Shown here one piece after another: positions 55,481-64,000 of a DNA stretch of 64,000 nucleotides. Numbering within the stretch: the first letter of the stretch is position 1; every line of letters begins with the position of its first letter. The notes below the pieces were generated by a model, which did no database searches, was not told the origin of the DNA, and saw nothing but the letters and a program-made list of their open reading frames with translations. The stretch comes from Planctomycetaceae bacterium (GTDB lineage: Bacteria > Planctomycetota > Phycisphaerae > Tepidisphaerales > Tepidisphaeraceae): assembly GCA_027487775.1 (NCBI GenBank), contig JAIYCY010000025.1, positions 507,618-571,617 of the forward strand, in the 5' to 3' direction. A program made the translations under genes and the position numbers.

Positions 55481-55950
55481 ATGCATCGGCAATTCATCGT
55501 CCTGGCAGTTCGCCTAAGCGTCTGCTTGTGTTGTGTACCGGCAACTACTATCGCTCGAGGTATGTCGAAGCGTGGTTTAATTTTCTGGCAAAGCGTGAAG
55601 GTCTTGATTGGATTGCCGACTCGCGCGGGCTCGACATCGATCACACCGGTCTGAACGCCGGGCCTGTATCGCAGCACACGCGCGCGGCCCTTTTGCGCGA
55701 GAACATTCCCGCGGATCTGGAACGTATGCCGCTGGACCTGACGTATCGCGACCTGCGCGAGAGTGATTTGGTTGTGGCGGTCCATGAGCCGCATCATCGC
55801 CCGCTGCTCGAATCACGTTTTCCCGGCTGGTCGGATCGAGCTGTTTACTGGAATGTGCCTGATCTGGATCAGGCCTCTGCGGATGTTGCGTTATCGCATT
55901 TGCGGAAGCTGACCGAGTCATTGGTCGCCGACCTCCGACACGGATCTTAA
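55477..55950 (+). CDS. Low-molecular-weight phosphotyrosine-protein-phosphatase-like protein
   Basis: A 157-residue protein with the C(X)5R phosphate loop at the N terminus (VLCTGNYYRSR, C20, R26) and a possible general acid in VPDLDQAS. In classic enzymes the loop is CxGNxCRS; here both middle residues are Tyr, which is unusual and may change specificity. It is translationally coupled to clpS. Relatives include YwlE, an arginine phosphatase linked to ClpCP proteolysis, but the Thr that gives YwlE its specificity is not present here. Confidence 0.85.
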   Translation: MNASAIHRPGSSPKRLLVLCTGNYYRSRYVEAWFNFLAKREGLDWIADSRGLDIDHTGLNAGPVSQHTRAALLRENIPADLERMPLDLTYRDLRESDLVVAVHEPHHRPLLESRFPGWSDRAVYWNVPDLDQASADVALSHLRKLTESLVADLRHGS

Positions 55951-55994
55951 GGCGTGGTGTGTGCTGGTATTGGCCGGAGGGATTTGGAAGAGAG

Positions 55995-56028
55995 AATCAC
56001 CCCCGGGCTACTCCACCAGGGGGTGATT
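55995..56028. terminator. Hairpin terminator downstream of the clpS-phosphatase pair
   Basis: AATCACCCCC (55995-56004) pairs perfectly with GGGGGTGATT (56019-56028) across a 14-nt loop. Only three Ts follow, so termination could be partial. Confidence 0.6.
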
Positions 56029-56228
56029 TGTGGACTTGAAAGAGAGCGCACTCAATTCGCGCTTCGCGGGACGGACCGCGAATTTTGGGTCGCTCGATCG
56101 ACCGTCTGATGAGAGCCCTTGTTGGGAGCTTGCATCATCGACCGAGGTGTGAGGGTGAATCGACTGACGGGTTGATCCCGAAGAGGATCGACGACGCCCG
56201 CTCGGGTCTATTCACCCGGACCGCCGAC

Positions 56229-57641
56229 TTACCGGAGCAAGTTCAGGGCCGACTGCGGGGCGGAGTTCGCCTGAGCGAGCACCGACTGTGAGGCAGCCGA
56301 CAGGATCTGAGCACGCGTGAGGTTCGCCGTTTCTTCGGCGAAGTCGGTGTCGCGGATGGCGCTTTCGGCGGCGCTGATGTTCTCGAGGGCGACGCCCAGC
56401 GAGTTCACGGTCGAGCCGAGTTCGAACTTCTGGAAAGCACCGAGACGGCCTCGCAGATCGGAAACCTGCTTGATCGATCGATCCAGAATATTCTGGGCGG
56501 TCGACAGATTTCCGCTGTTGAGGTCGTTGTCCTTGCCGCTCGCGAGGCTCGAGAGATACCCGAGGGTGCTGTTCCCGAGGTTGCCCACGGTGACTGCATT
56601 CAGGCCGATCGACTTCTGAGCGCCGGCATTGACCTTTTGCCCGAGCTGGAAGTTCGCGCCACCGCCGGTGACGTTGAACGAGCTGGAGCCGGGGACGTTG
56701 AACGACGTGTCCAGATCGAACTCGACGTCGAGCTGGTTGGTACGGAGCTTGACGCTGATGCCGTCCACTTCAGCGGCGTTGCCGTTGATGGTGACGGAGG
56801 CGTCGGTTCCGTATTCGGTACCGCTCGAGCTGCTGGTCGCGAACGTTCCGCTGATGGCGCGGACGGTGACGTATTGGCTCGCACCGAACGCAGTGCTATT
56901 GAACGTCAGGGTGCCGCCGCCCGAGGCAACGGTCGCGCTGACGCCGGTGGCGTCGGCAAGATTGTTGACCGCGGCCTGGATGCCCGAAAGGCTCGTGCCG
57001 CTGGCAAAACTGATCTGCTCGGTGCCATTGACGCCCGCCACTTCGATCGTGACTGGAGCGGCAGTGGTGCCCGAAAGTGTGTAGTCGATCGCCGCCAATT
57101 GGCCTGAGGCGACGACGTTGACGACGACGTTGAGTTCCGCACCTTCCGACAAACGGGCGCTGTTGATGCGCACGTTGTCGAACTGCGTGTTCTGTACGCC
57201 GCTGGTCGTGTAGGCCAGCGAGCCGTCCAGCAGCTTTTTGCCGTTGAACTGCACGTTGTTGGCCAGGCGGTTAATGGTGTTGAGAACCGTGTCGACCTGC
57301 TGCTGGTTGGCGTCGATTTCCTCAGTCGACAGACCGCCGGAGTTGGCGGCTTCGGTGATGAGGCTCTGGAGTTCCTGGAGCAGCGAGCTGACTTCCGCCA
57401 GACCACCTTCGGCGGTGCCGACGAGGTTGCTGGCGCGTTCGGCGTTATCGATCGCCTGTTCGATCCCCGCCCGTTCAGCGCGGAGGTTTTCACTAGCGAT
57501 CAGTCCTGCGGGATCATCCGAGCCACGGTTGATACGAAGACCGGTGCTCAGACGTTCCAGCGACGTGTTGAGAGTCTGATTGTTTTTGCCCAACACTCGC
57601 TGAGCGATCAGCGAGGGGACATTGGTGTTGATCTTGCTCAT
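56229..57641 (-). CDS. fliC: Flagellin
   Basis: The filament protein of the flagellum (470 residues). The conserved D0/D1 N-terminal region is typical (INTNVPSLIAQRVLGKNNQ, SSGLRINRGSDD-like LSTGLRINRGSDDPAG) and the C-terminal D0/D1 region ends with SAAESAIRDTDFAEETANLT and SQSVLAQANSAPQSALNLLR. A Gly/Thr/Ser-rich variable middle domain (residues 150-340) replaces D2/D3. The start has AGGAAG 6 nt upstream. Its structured leader is described separately. No other flagellar gene is in the window. Confidence 0.96.
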   Translation of the reverse strand: MSKINTNVPSLIAQRVLGKNNQTLNTSLERLSTGLRINRGSDDPAGLIASENLRAERAGIEQAIDNAERASNLVGTAEGGLAEVSSLLQELQSLITEAANSGGLSTEEIDANQQQVDTVLNTINRLANNVQFNGKKLLDGSLAYTTSGVQNTQFDNVRINSARLSEGAELNVVVNVVASGQLAAIDYTLSGTTAAPVTIEVAGVNGTEQISFASGTSLSGIQAAVNNLADATGVSATVASGGGTLTFNSTAFGASQYVTVRAISGTFATSSSSGTEYGTDASVTINGNAAEVDGISVKLRTNQLDVEFDLDTSFNVPGSSSFNVTGGGANFQLGQKVNAGAQKSIGLNAVTVGNLGNSTLGYLSSLASGKDNDLNSGNLSTAQNILDRSIKQVSDLRGRLGAFQKFELGSTVNSLGVALENISAAESAIRDTDFAEETANLTRAQILSAASQSVLAQANSAPQSALNLLR

Positions 57642-58332
57642 AACTGTCTTCCTGTGACTAAGGCCCTCGTGCCCGGGTCGATCCTTGTCGACCCCGCCGG
57701 ACTATTCCGGCAATCTGGCCCCCGAGGGCTTTGATTCTCTCACCTTCACTTCGGTCGTCCCGAATCTGCGGTTCGGGGTCCGTGCGAAGGCTCTGAGAAA
57801 TCCCTTCGACTCAATCGCCTTGTCAGTTAAGGGAAAAAATTCCGACAAGGCACGTCTGCTTTCTTCTGTCATGTCATTTGTCTGGCGTCGGCCTCCTCTC
57901 TTTCAGAGTCCACGTACCATCAGAGCCGTTCACTAAGGCACTGGCGGTCATGCGAGGCATCGACGAGAAATTGGGGGGTACTTGAGATGACGATTGTGAG
58001 GAATTTTCTTTCGTGTTATGAGCCGTGCCCTTCAACGCACTTCGCCGGAACCTCCGATTTCCCTTCGCGGTTCGAACTGCGCACCAAGGCACGATTTATC
58101 GGCAGCGCACTAGAAACAACGCAGGATTCGCCCTTAAATCACCCCATAGTCCGCATAAAAACAGATCCGATGCGCGCAGACTCATTTTCTGGATTTGTTG
58201 CGTCCCATTTCCGTTTCGTGGCTCGATTACGAGCTGTTGACCGGCCGGTCGCACGCTGCAGAGGAACCTTCTTGCACTTCCACCGCCTCGCCAATGCGGG
58301 TACAACGACATCTCTCTTACGGAGGTTCATTC
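57642..58332. other. 691-bp divergent region between flagellin and LemA genes
   Basis: Contains the flagellin leader, an inverted repeat CCTTGTC/GACAAGG (57818-57850) around an A/T tract, and no gene. No clear sigma-28 (TAAA/GCCGATAA) promoter was found for flagellin. Confidence 0.5.
57648..57732 (-). promoter_or_regulatory. Structured flagellin mRNA leader with a CsrA-like site
   Basis: On the minus strand: an outer stem GCCCTCG/CGAGGGC (57729-57723 with 57669-57663) encloses two hairpins, GCCGGA-ATAG-TCCGGC (57711-57696) and GGGTCGA-CAAGGA-TCGACCC (57694-57675). The second loop gives the ACAAGGAU core of the CsrA consensus. The Shine-Dalgarno AGGAAG (57653-57648) contains a further GGA 29 nt downstream. 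Two GGA sites, one in a hairpin loop and one in the SD, are the arrangement known from Bacillus hag. Confidence 0.6.
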
Positions 58333-58917
58333 ATGAGCGCACTCGGCGGAATCATCGGAATTGTCGTATGTGGCGCGTTGCTCGTCGTCGGTGTTCTGGT
58401 TCTCTGGATCATCGCGTCATACAACCGACTCGTCGCACTCCGCGAAAAGGTCCGCACGGCATGGGCACAAATCGACGTCGTGCTCAAGCGTCGTTATGAC
58501 CTGATCCCCAATCTCGTGGAAACCGTGCGAGGTTATGCGAGCCACGAAAAGGAGACGCTCGAGCGCGTTATTCAGGCCCGCAACGCTGCTGTCGGTGCAG
58601 CAAGCCAGGGCGCCGGCGCCGTAAGCCAAGCCGAAGGACAACTCACCGGCGCGCTTCGTCAACTCTTTGCCGTCGCAGAGGCCTATCCCCAGCTCAAAGC
58701 CGATGCCGGCTTCCGCCAACTTCAGGACGAACTCGCCAATACCGAGAACGGCATCGCCTCACAACGTGCCGGTTACAACAACATTGTTCGCGACTTCAAC
58801 ACCGCTGTCATGACCTTTCCCACCAATCTCATTGCAGGCCCGTTCGGATTCAACTCCCAATCCTTCTTCGAAGTCCACGACCCCGGGCAACGCGAGGCTC
58901 CCAAGGTCCAGTTCTGA
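58333..58917 (+). CDS. LemA family protein
   Basis: A 194-residue inner-membrane protein with one N-terminal helix (IIGIVVCGALLVVGVLVLWI) and a helical-bundle LemA domain (VRTAWAQIDVVLKRRYDLIP, VQARNAA-like region, FQLQDELANTENGIASQRAG). Function is poorly defined. GGAGG lies just upstream of the ATG at 58333; longer in-frame starts are rejected. Confidence 0.92.
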   Translation: MSALGGIIGIVVCGALLVVGVLVLWIIASYNRLVALREKVRTAWAQIDVVLKRRYDLIPNLVETVRGYASHEKETLERVIQARNAAVGAASQGAGAVSQAEGQLTGALRQLFAVAEAYPQLKADAGFRQLQDELANTENGIASQRAGYNNIVRDFNTAVMTFPTNLIAGPFGFNSQSFFEVHDPGQREAPKVQF

Positions 58918-59070
58918 TCCGCACCCGGAACAAACACGTCGGACTGCCAGTTAAAACACCGAAAGACGCGGCAGAGCCGATTCGAAAATCGACGCATCAG
59001 TCGACGCATCAAGAGTCAACGCATGAAGATCGCACGACAATCGAACGTCAAAGATCTCACGCAAAAGATT

Positions 59071-60003
59071 TCACGTCAGCCCCGGCCAGCCACTCGCTTC
59101 CGGGGCTGATTTCCATTTGCTCTGAATCGCGTCGACGATCCTCGCATCCAGCCCGCCTCGACCGGCGAATTCGAGGTTTTTTGTCGCGTTCTCCTCGCGG
59201 GTCGTCCCGACGATCGCGGTCGCCACTTCCGGAAAGCTCAGCGTGAATCGCAACGCAAGCTCCGCGAAATCCATCGCACCCGATGCGGACACCGCGCCAA
59301 CTGCCTCCGGACTGATCCTCAGTTTTCCGTGTCGCTCGACGTAGGATTTCGTGTAGTTCACATAGATACCGGTCCGGTCGGCCGATCCTTTCCACGCCGC
59401 GTTCCCGACCGGTCTTTTAGCGATGACTCCGACGCGATTCGCGCGTGCGACCGGTAACACCGCATCGATATTGGCCTGATCCACATAGCTGATCGACGTC
59501 TCGACCACCGCGATGTCCGGCAATTTGCACGCGAACGCCGCCGCCTCGTTATCGCCGGAATACCCGCAGAACCGAATCTTCCCCGCGTCTCGTGCCTTCA
59601 CCAAGGCCGCCAGCGCGTCGTCCGCCTCCAGCGTGGCCAGATCACACGAATGCAGCAGCATCACGTCGATGTGATCCGTTTTCATCAAACGTAACCCGCG
59701 ATCGATCGATGATGTAATCAGCTCATCGCTCCAAGGCTCGCCGCTCGTACCCACCGCCCGCGCTCCGCCCACCTTCGACACCAGCACAAACTCACTCCGT
59801 CGGCCCGATAAATGATGACCAATGAACTCTTCGCTTCCCGGATACATCGTCGCGGTGTCGATGAGATTCACCCCCGCATCCAGCAGCCGTCCGATAAGGC
59901 TTGTAAGTGCTCCCGGATCGCTTTTGAGAAATGCCGAAGGGGCACAACCGAAACCGAGCGTCGAAACATCCAGATGCGTCTTGCCGAGCGTTCGCTTGTT
60001 CAT
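59071..60003 (-). CDS. Aldo/keto reductase family oxidoreductase
   Basis: A 310-residue TIM-barrel NADPH-dependent reductase. Family motifs: MNKRTLGKTHLDVSTLGFG, INLIDTATMYPGSEEFIGHH, RGLRLMKTDHIDVMLLHSCD and ATAIVGTTREENATKNLEF. It likely reduces a carbonyl substrate, which is unknown. The start at 60003 has the typical N terminus; a longer frame to 60051 is not supported. It lies next to the uptake operon on the same strand but is separated by about 50 bp. Confidence 0.9.
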   Translation of the reverse strand: MNKRTLGKTHLDVSTLGFGCAPSAFLKSDPGALTSLIGRLLDAGVNLIDTATMYPGSEEFIGHHLSGRRSEFVLVSKVGGARAVGTSGEPWSDELITSSIDRGLRLMKTDHIDVMLLHSCDLATLEADDALAALVKARDAGKIRFCGYSGDNEAAAFACKLPDIAVVETSISYVDQANIDAVLPVARANRVGVIAKRPVGNAAWKGSADRTGIYVNYTKSYVERHGKLRISPEAVGAVSASGAMDFAELALRFTLSFPEVATAIVGTTREENATKNLEFAGRGGLDARIVDAIQSKWKSAPEASGWPGLT

Positions 60004-60055
60004 AGGCAGGATTGTAGGCCGACAAAGTCCGCTCGTTTTCACAACTCGCACGATC

Positions 60056-60829
60056 TCATGAGCGGCGTCTCGGCACGAGAATCGTCTCGCCGTCCACTTC
60101 GACTCGCTTAAGCTCCAGGCCGAACGCGTTGCTCACGTTCTCTTCCGTCAACACGCGATCCGGCGCATCGTCCGCCATCACACGCCCTGCCTTCATCAGC
60201 ACGATCCGGTCCGCATGCGTCGACGCAAGATTCAGATCATGGGATGCCATCAAAACCCCGGCCCCTCGCTCACGTGCCAGCGTCGTCAATCGCTCATGCA
60301 ATTCGACCTGATGCCTCACATCCAAAAACGTCGCAGGTTCATCCAACACCAACATCGCAGGCCCTCTCACGAGAGCCCGCGCCAAATACACACGTTGCTT
60401 CTGCCCGCCCGAGAGCGTTGTCATCGTTCGATCGAGTAGCTGCGTCACATCCATGAGGCGTGCAGCTTCATCAACACGCTCGGTCTCTTCGCGCGACAAG
60501 CCGAACGCGCCATCCAACCCGATCGCGATCGAATCCCACACGCTCAATTCACCTAGTTCCGTCGGCGTCTGCGGTACATAGCCGGCGAGCTTCGCCATCG
60601 CCGACCGATCACGCACCGCGCGATCGTCCCCATTCCATCTCACCTCGCCCCGGCACCTCACCAATCCCAGCGCGGCCCGCAGCAGCGTCGTCTTCCCCGA
60701 GCCGTTCGCCCCCACCAGCGCCACCACTTCGCCTGCCCGCACTTGCAGGTTCACATCCGACACCACCTCACACGATCCCAGCGGCACACTCACCTCACGC
60801 AGTTCCAGCAAACTCATCTTCGGGTTCAT
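60056..60829 (-). CDS. ABC transporter ATP-binding protein (BtuD/FecE-like)
   Basis: The ATPase of a class II metal-chelate importer. Walker A is GANGSGKTTL, signature LSGGQKQRVYLARAL, Walker B MLVLDEPATFLD, and the switch His is in GVLMASHDLNLA. At 257 residues it is normal length. The ATG overlaps the permease stop (ATGA). Substrate is likely a siderophore, heme or cobalamin, undecided. Confidence 0.92.
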   Translation of the reverse strand: MNPKMSLLELREVSVPLGSCEVVSDVNLQVRAGEVVALVGANGSGKTTLLRAALGLVRCRGEVRWNGDDRAVRDRSAMAKLAGYVPQTPTELGELSVWDSIAIGLDGAFGLSREETERVDEAARLMDVTQLLDRTMTTLSGGQKQRVYLARALVRGPAMLVLDEPATFLDVRHQVELHERLTTLARERGAGVLMASHDLNLASTHADRIVLMKAGRVMADDAPDRVLTEENVSNAFGLELKRVEVDGETILVPRRRS

Positions 60830-61866
60830 CGCGCACCCCTCCCCGCCCGCATCAGGATCACCAGAAACGCCGGCGCTCCAATCAACCCCGTCAACACGCC
60901 GATCGGCAAGACCGTATCGATCACGCGCATCCCCGCCATGCCTCGCGACAACGCGTCCGCGCCGATCAACAAACCCGCACCCAGCAGCATCGATCCAGGC
61001 AAGAGCCTCGCATGTCCTCCGCCTACCAATCGCCTTGCCGCATGGGGCGCGAGCAATCCCACAAATCCCACCGGCCCCGACAACGCAACTGCGATCGCGG
61101 TCAATAGCGACGCCGCGAGCAGCAGCCCGAGTCGGCTCCGTCGCACGTTCACTCCCAGGTTCTGCGCCTCATCATCCGACAATCTCAGGACATCCAATCG
61201 ACGCGAGTTCAGCACCGCCCACGCCCCCATCACGACCACGCCCGCCGTCGCCCACATCAGCACATCGCGCCCCAGATTCGTCTGCAGTTCGCCGATGAGA
61301 AGCGTTTGAAAATATCCTGAGCCGGGCAGCGCTTTGACCAGTTCATGAAGGAGAAGGAGCAACGCCCCGCAGGTCATGCTCACCATTAATCCCACCAGTA
61401 CGATCGCCCCGGGATCAGCGCGCTTACGTGAGGATGCGATCCCCAGCACCACCCCCGCCGCCGCGAGAGCGCCCACGAACGCGAATCCGAATCGCCCCAC
61501 GCCCACCGCCCACGGAATCGCGCCCGTCACTGCCGCATAGACCGCCGGCACTTTCCAGCAGAACGTCGCCAGCGACGCGCCCGATGCAACGCCCAACAGA
61601 TACGGGTCCGCCAGCGCATTTCTCAGGACAGCCTGATAGATCAGCCCCGCACACGCCAGCGCTGCTCCCACCACGCCCGCCTGCCAAACCCGCTCGAATC
61701 GCGACGATCTCACCACCTCATCCGCAGGCCACGCCCATCCGCCGCTCGAACCCACCATCAACCCCAACAAACCGACCCCCATCAAGACCGCTCCAATCAC
61801 CACGAGCGCAAGCAGCCCGCCATATCGCTGGCGCTGTCGAGATTGATGTCGAGGTTCGTCGCTCAA
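60826..61866 (-). CDS. ABC transporter permease (BtuC/FecCD-like)
   Basis: A 346-residue membrane protein with nine or ten hydrophobic segments and FecCD-family motifs (GAALACAGLIYQAVLRNALA, DPYLLGVASGASL, GPVGFVGLLAPHAARRLVGG). It starts at a TTG (61866) overlapping the binding-protein stop, giving TTGA coupling; the open frame to 62010 lacks support. It forms the channel with the downstream ATPase. Confidence 0.85.
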   Translation of the reverse strand: MSDEPRHQSRQRQRYGGLLALVVIGAVLMGVGLLGLMVGSSGGWAWPADEVVRSSRFERVWQAGVVGAALACAGLIYQAVLRNALADPYLLGVASGASLATFCWKVPAVYAAVTGAIPWAVGVGRFGFAFVGALAAAGVVLGIASSRKRADPGAIVLVGLMVSMTCGALLLLLHELVKALPGSGYFQTLLIGELQTNLGRDVLMWATAGVVVMGAWAVLNSRRLDVLRLSDDEAQNLGVNVRRSRLGLLLAASLLTAIAVALSGPVGFVGLLAPHAARRLVGGGHARLLPGSMLLGAGLLIGADALSRGMAGMRVIDTVLPIGVLTGLIGAPAFLVILMRAGRGAR

Positions 61867-62849
61867 GGCTTCGCCCCCCGCACCCCATCGGCATCGCCCG
61901 CGTCTTGATTCACATCCGCTGGCGCGGCTTGACGCGTGGGGGCGCGTCCGAGCAGTTCTCCCATTCGCCGCGCCAGTTCTCCCACGCGCGGGCCGGGCCT
62001 TAGCACCCACGACTCGGTCATCACCAGCACGCGTCCGTCACGAATCGCAGGCACGTTGGGTATCGACGTAAGCAATCGATCCAGTTCCGCCCGCTGCGCA
62101 TCGGTCGCCTCGGGAAGCAGCACAACGATCGCTTCCGGCGACGCTGCGATCAATAGCTCCCGATCCAGCGACACATACCCACGCCGATCTCCGAGCGCAT
62201 TGCGTCCGCCGACAAGTTCGAGAGCATCGCTCAAAAATGTTTCCCGTCCCGCCGCAGGCAGGCCGTCCACCCCCGTCAGAATCAGCGTCGATACTCTGGA
62301 TTCATTCGCCCGATTCTCCGCACCCCCACCCGCGGCGGCGTTCGATTCTTGTCGCAGTGCCTCCCATCCCTCCCGCATCTCGGCGAGCGCTTCACGCGCA
62401 TCTTCAGCTCGACCGATCTCCCGCCCCACCCGATCCAGCTCGATCACGATGTCGGTCAGTCGCTCGATCTGCAGCGCCACGACACGGGCGCCCATCGACT
62501 CCGCCCGTTCCACCATCGTGGGCGGAACACGCGACGGCTTCATCTGCACAAAAATCACCTGTGGCTTCAAAACCGACATTCGCTCCCAATCCACGGTCTC
62601 GTAGTCACCCACGCGGGGCAATCCTTCCAACTCCGCTCCACGATCGAAGTTGCTCACGCCAACCAGAACATCGCGGCCGTTCATCGCAACAAGCAAATCC
62701 GTCACAGCCGGCGATAAGCTGACCACCCGCTCCACCTTGACCTTCGCCTCGCCTGAGCGCGACGAACCCGGCGGGTCAGATTCGCCAGAATCACGCCCGC
62801 AACCGATGAAAAAACAAATGCACAACAATGGGAAAAGTCGTTGGATCAT
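61863..62849 (-). CDS. ABC transporter substrate-binding lipoprotein (BtuF/FecB-like)
   Basis: The capture protein of the same importer (328 residues). Lipobox ends in CFFIGC. The mature protein has the class III two-lobe pattern: VVSLSPAVTDLLVAMNG, NFDRGAELEGLPRVGDYETV and PNVPAIRDGRVLVM. BtuF (cobalamin), FhuD and FecB-like members share this fold, so the chelate is unresolved. ATG at 62849 starts the lipoprotein signal. It leads the three-gene operon. Confidence 0.9.
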   Translation of the reverse strand: MIQRLFPLLCICFFIGCGRDSGESDPPGSSRSGEAKVKVERVVSLSPAVTDLLVAMNGRDVLVGVSNFDRGAELEGLPRVGDYETVDWERMSVLKPQVIFVQMKPSRVPPTMVERAESMGARVVALQIERLTDIVIELDRVGREIGRAEDAREALAEMREGWEALRQESNAAAGGGAENRANESRVSTLILTGVDGLPAAGRETFLSDALELVGGRNALGDRRGYVSLDRELLIAASPEAIVVLLPEATDAQRAELDRLLTSIPNVPAIRDGRVLVMTESWVLRPGPRVGELARRMGELLGRAPTRQAAPADVNQDAGDADGVRGAKP

Positions 62850-62951
62850 CACCGCCCGTCGATGGTAGAGTGCCATTGCCGGACCGACAACCCGCATCGT
62901 CGTCATTCATACGACATCCGCGCGGTTTGGAGGCAGGCACGGGAGACATGC

Positions 62952-63806
62952 GTGGGCGAGCGGAAATTCAAACAATTCCTCCGAACCTGGTTCGGAAAGA
63001 CGCCAGCGAGTATCGCGACGGCTTCCGAAGCCCATCGCTCGCTCGTGTCCGATTCGAGCGACGATCAGGCGACCGGCGCGCTACCGGTGATGCGTGACGT
63101 CGCCTCGGGCCCGGTCCCGATCGAAATCACCACATCGTCAGGCGCCGCCACCACGCTCGAAACCGGACTCGTCGAGCCTCACACGCTTCCCGTTCGCCAG
63201 CGGCTTGGACTTCTCGAAGCCGGCATGGAATCGCTTCGCCGCGAGACCGAAGCCCTGCAGCAGACTGATCAGCGCACACGGCAGGAACTCACCGACAACG
63301 CACAGCGACTTGACGCGCTTTCGCAGTCGCACACACTCTCCGATCGCGACGTCGGCGGGAAACTGAGGCAACTGCTCGACATTCATCACGCCAAAATCGC
63401 GGCCCTTGTCGATGCAGATCCCGAACGCGCGAGGCATCTGACTGACATTCGCACGCTCCTCGTCGAGCATCATCAAATGCTTGTTGAGCAACAAAAGCTG
63501 CTCAGCGACCTGCGCGATCAATCCCAGTCGGCCGCGTCAACGCTCAGCTCACACGCCGAGACACTTCGCGAGGAGCGTCAGCAGATCGAGCAACTTCGCA
63601 AACAGCTCGAATCGCTTGCGATGAACGTCACGCGACTCGGTTCCGTCACCTTCAGTGCGGCTCAGGCGATGGAGCGCACGCGTGACACGTTCGCCGATCT
63701 GGAAGAGCGACGCAGCCGTGACGCCTCGCGACGGATCGGCGGAATCCTGGTCGCCGTCATCAGCCTCCTCCTCATCGCCGCCGCCGTCGTCATCATCCTG
63801 CGATGA
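62952..63806 (+). CDS. Coiled-coil membrane protein
   Basis: About 284 residues. The middle (residues ~80-250) is a long coiled coil (GLLEAGMESLRRETEALQQT, SSHAETLREERQQIEQLRKQ), and the C terminus is a transmembrane helix (GGILVAVISLLLIAAAVVII), so the protein is probably tail-anchored. No known family. The GTG start at 62952 has a GGGAGA signal upstream; an ATG-less longer frame is rejected. It is divergent from the uptake operon, with a common intergenic space of about 100 bp. Confidence 0.6.
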   Translation: MGERKFKQFLRTWFGKTPASIATASEAHRSLVSDSSDDQATGALPVMRDVASGPVPIEITTSSGAATTLETGLVEPHTLPVRQRLGLLEAGMESLRRETEALQQTDQRTRQELTDNAQRLDALSQSHTLSDRDVGGKLRQLLDIHHAKIAALVDADPERARHLTDIRTLLVEHHQMLVEQQKLLSDLRDQSQSAASTLSSHAETLREERQQIEQLRKQLESLAMNVTRLGSVTFSAAQAMERTRDTFADLEERRSRDASRRIGGILVAVISLLLIAAAVVIILR

Positions 63807-63893
63807 GATGCGTCGCATCCAACGCACGTCGCACCCAACGATGGCGAGCACCGCTTGCCCGATCCGTCGCCTCCTCGACCCACAACGCAAACA

Positions 63894-63923
63894 AGAAAGC
63901 CCCCGCCGAGACGAGGGCTTTCT
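63894..63923. terminator. Rho-independent terminator at the right edge
   Basis: AGAAAGCCC (63894-63902) pairs with GGGCTTTCT (63915-63923) across a 12-nt loop. It has A-rich and T-rich sides and could work in either direction; the gene at 62952-63806 ends 87 nt upstream. Confidence 0.75.
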
Positions 63924-64000
63924 GCTTGATTGACCTTCGATGATCTCGGCCGACATTCACAATCGGCCGATCATCCGTGAGACGATGTCACCTCAGACGA

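Noticed and set aside
62850..62951. Cobalamin riboswitch upstream of the BtuF-like operon
   Set aside because: The spacer to the divergent gene is only about 100 bp, too short for a typical cobalamin aptamer, and no conserved core was seen.

Overview
The window looks like chromosomal DNA of a planctomycete, most likely in or near the class Phycisphaerae. This is inferred from the protein content, not from any database search. The evidence is two PEP-CTERM surface proteins (one with dockerin-like repeats), a secreted glycosidase with the planctomycete-type N-terminal motif ending in RTLLS, a Minf_1886-family protein, many lipoproteins and zinc-ribbon proteins, GC-rich DNA, and housekeeping genes dispersed rather than in their usual operons. 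No phage, transposase, integrase or CRISPR array was recognised.

Layout. 0-4.4 kb: two PEP-CTERM proteins and a DUF1579 protein. 4.6-13.6 kb: lepA, a quinone-reductase-like dehydrogenase, polA, a YegP-like protein with a histone-H1-like tail, an epimerase and a SOUL protein. 13.6-24 kb: a GT39-like membrane protein, a 42-bp palindromic repeat array, a ZnuC/ZnuB-like metal importer facing a kinase/zinc-ribbon gene group, a TolC-like lipoprotein, a LysE exporter and a Minf_1886 protein. 24-30 kb: a solitary short NuoG, an orphan HicB flanked by palindromes, and an M16 peptidase coupled to a lipoprotein. 30-31 kb: two tRNA-Leu genes, one tRNA-Ala and a tRNA-adjacent repeat block. 31.6-38.3 kb: a secreted glycosidase, rnpA, a nitroreductase, a glycine-rich RRM protein, a candidate small RNA with a strong terminator, and a DJ-1/PfpI protein. 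38.4-45.9 kb: a foldase lipoprotein, an aminotransferase, a metallophosphoesterase, trpBA and type B L31. 45.9-56 kb: rarA with 5-formyl-THF cyclo-ligase, uvrB, PilT, rpsR, anmK, and clpS coupled to a low-molecular-weight phosphatase. 56-64 kb: flagellin with a structured leader, LemA, an aldo/keto reductase, a BtuFCD/FecBCD-like uptake operon and a coiled-coil membrane protein.

Many same-strand neighbours overlap by four bases (ATGA, GTGA or TTGA), which marks the translationally coupled pairs: the two Znu-like genes, the membrane pair at 18.7 kb, M16-lipoprotein, L31-lipoprotein, rarA-cyclo-ligase, PilT-small membrane protein, clpS-phosphatase and the uptake operon. Intergenic DNA is rich in short tandem and palindromic repeats. 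The most notable non-coding signals are the flagellin leader, where a hairpin loop carries an ACAAGGAU core like a CsrA site just upstream of a GGA-containing Shine-Dalgarno sequence, and the terminator-bounded candidate RNA near 36.8 kb.
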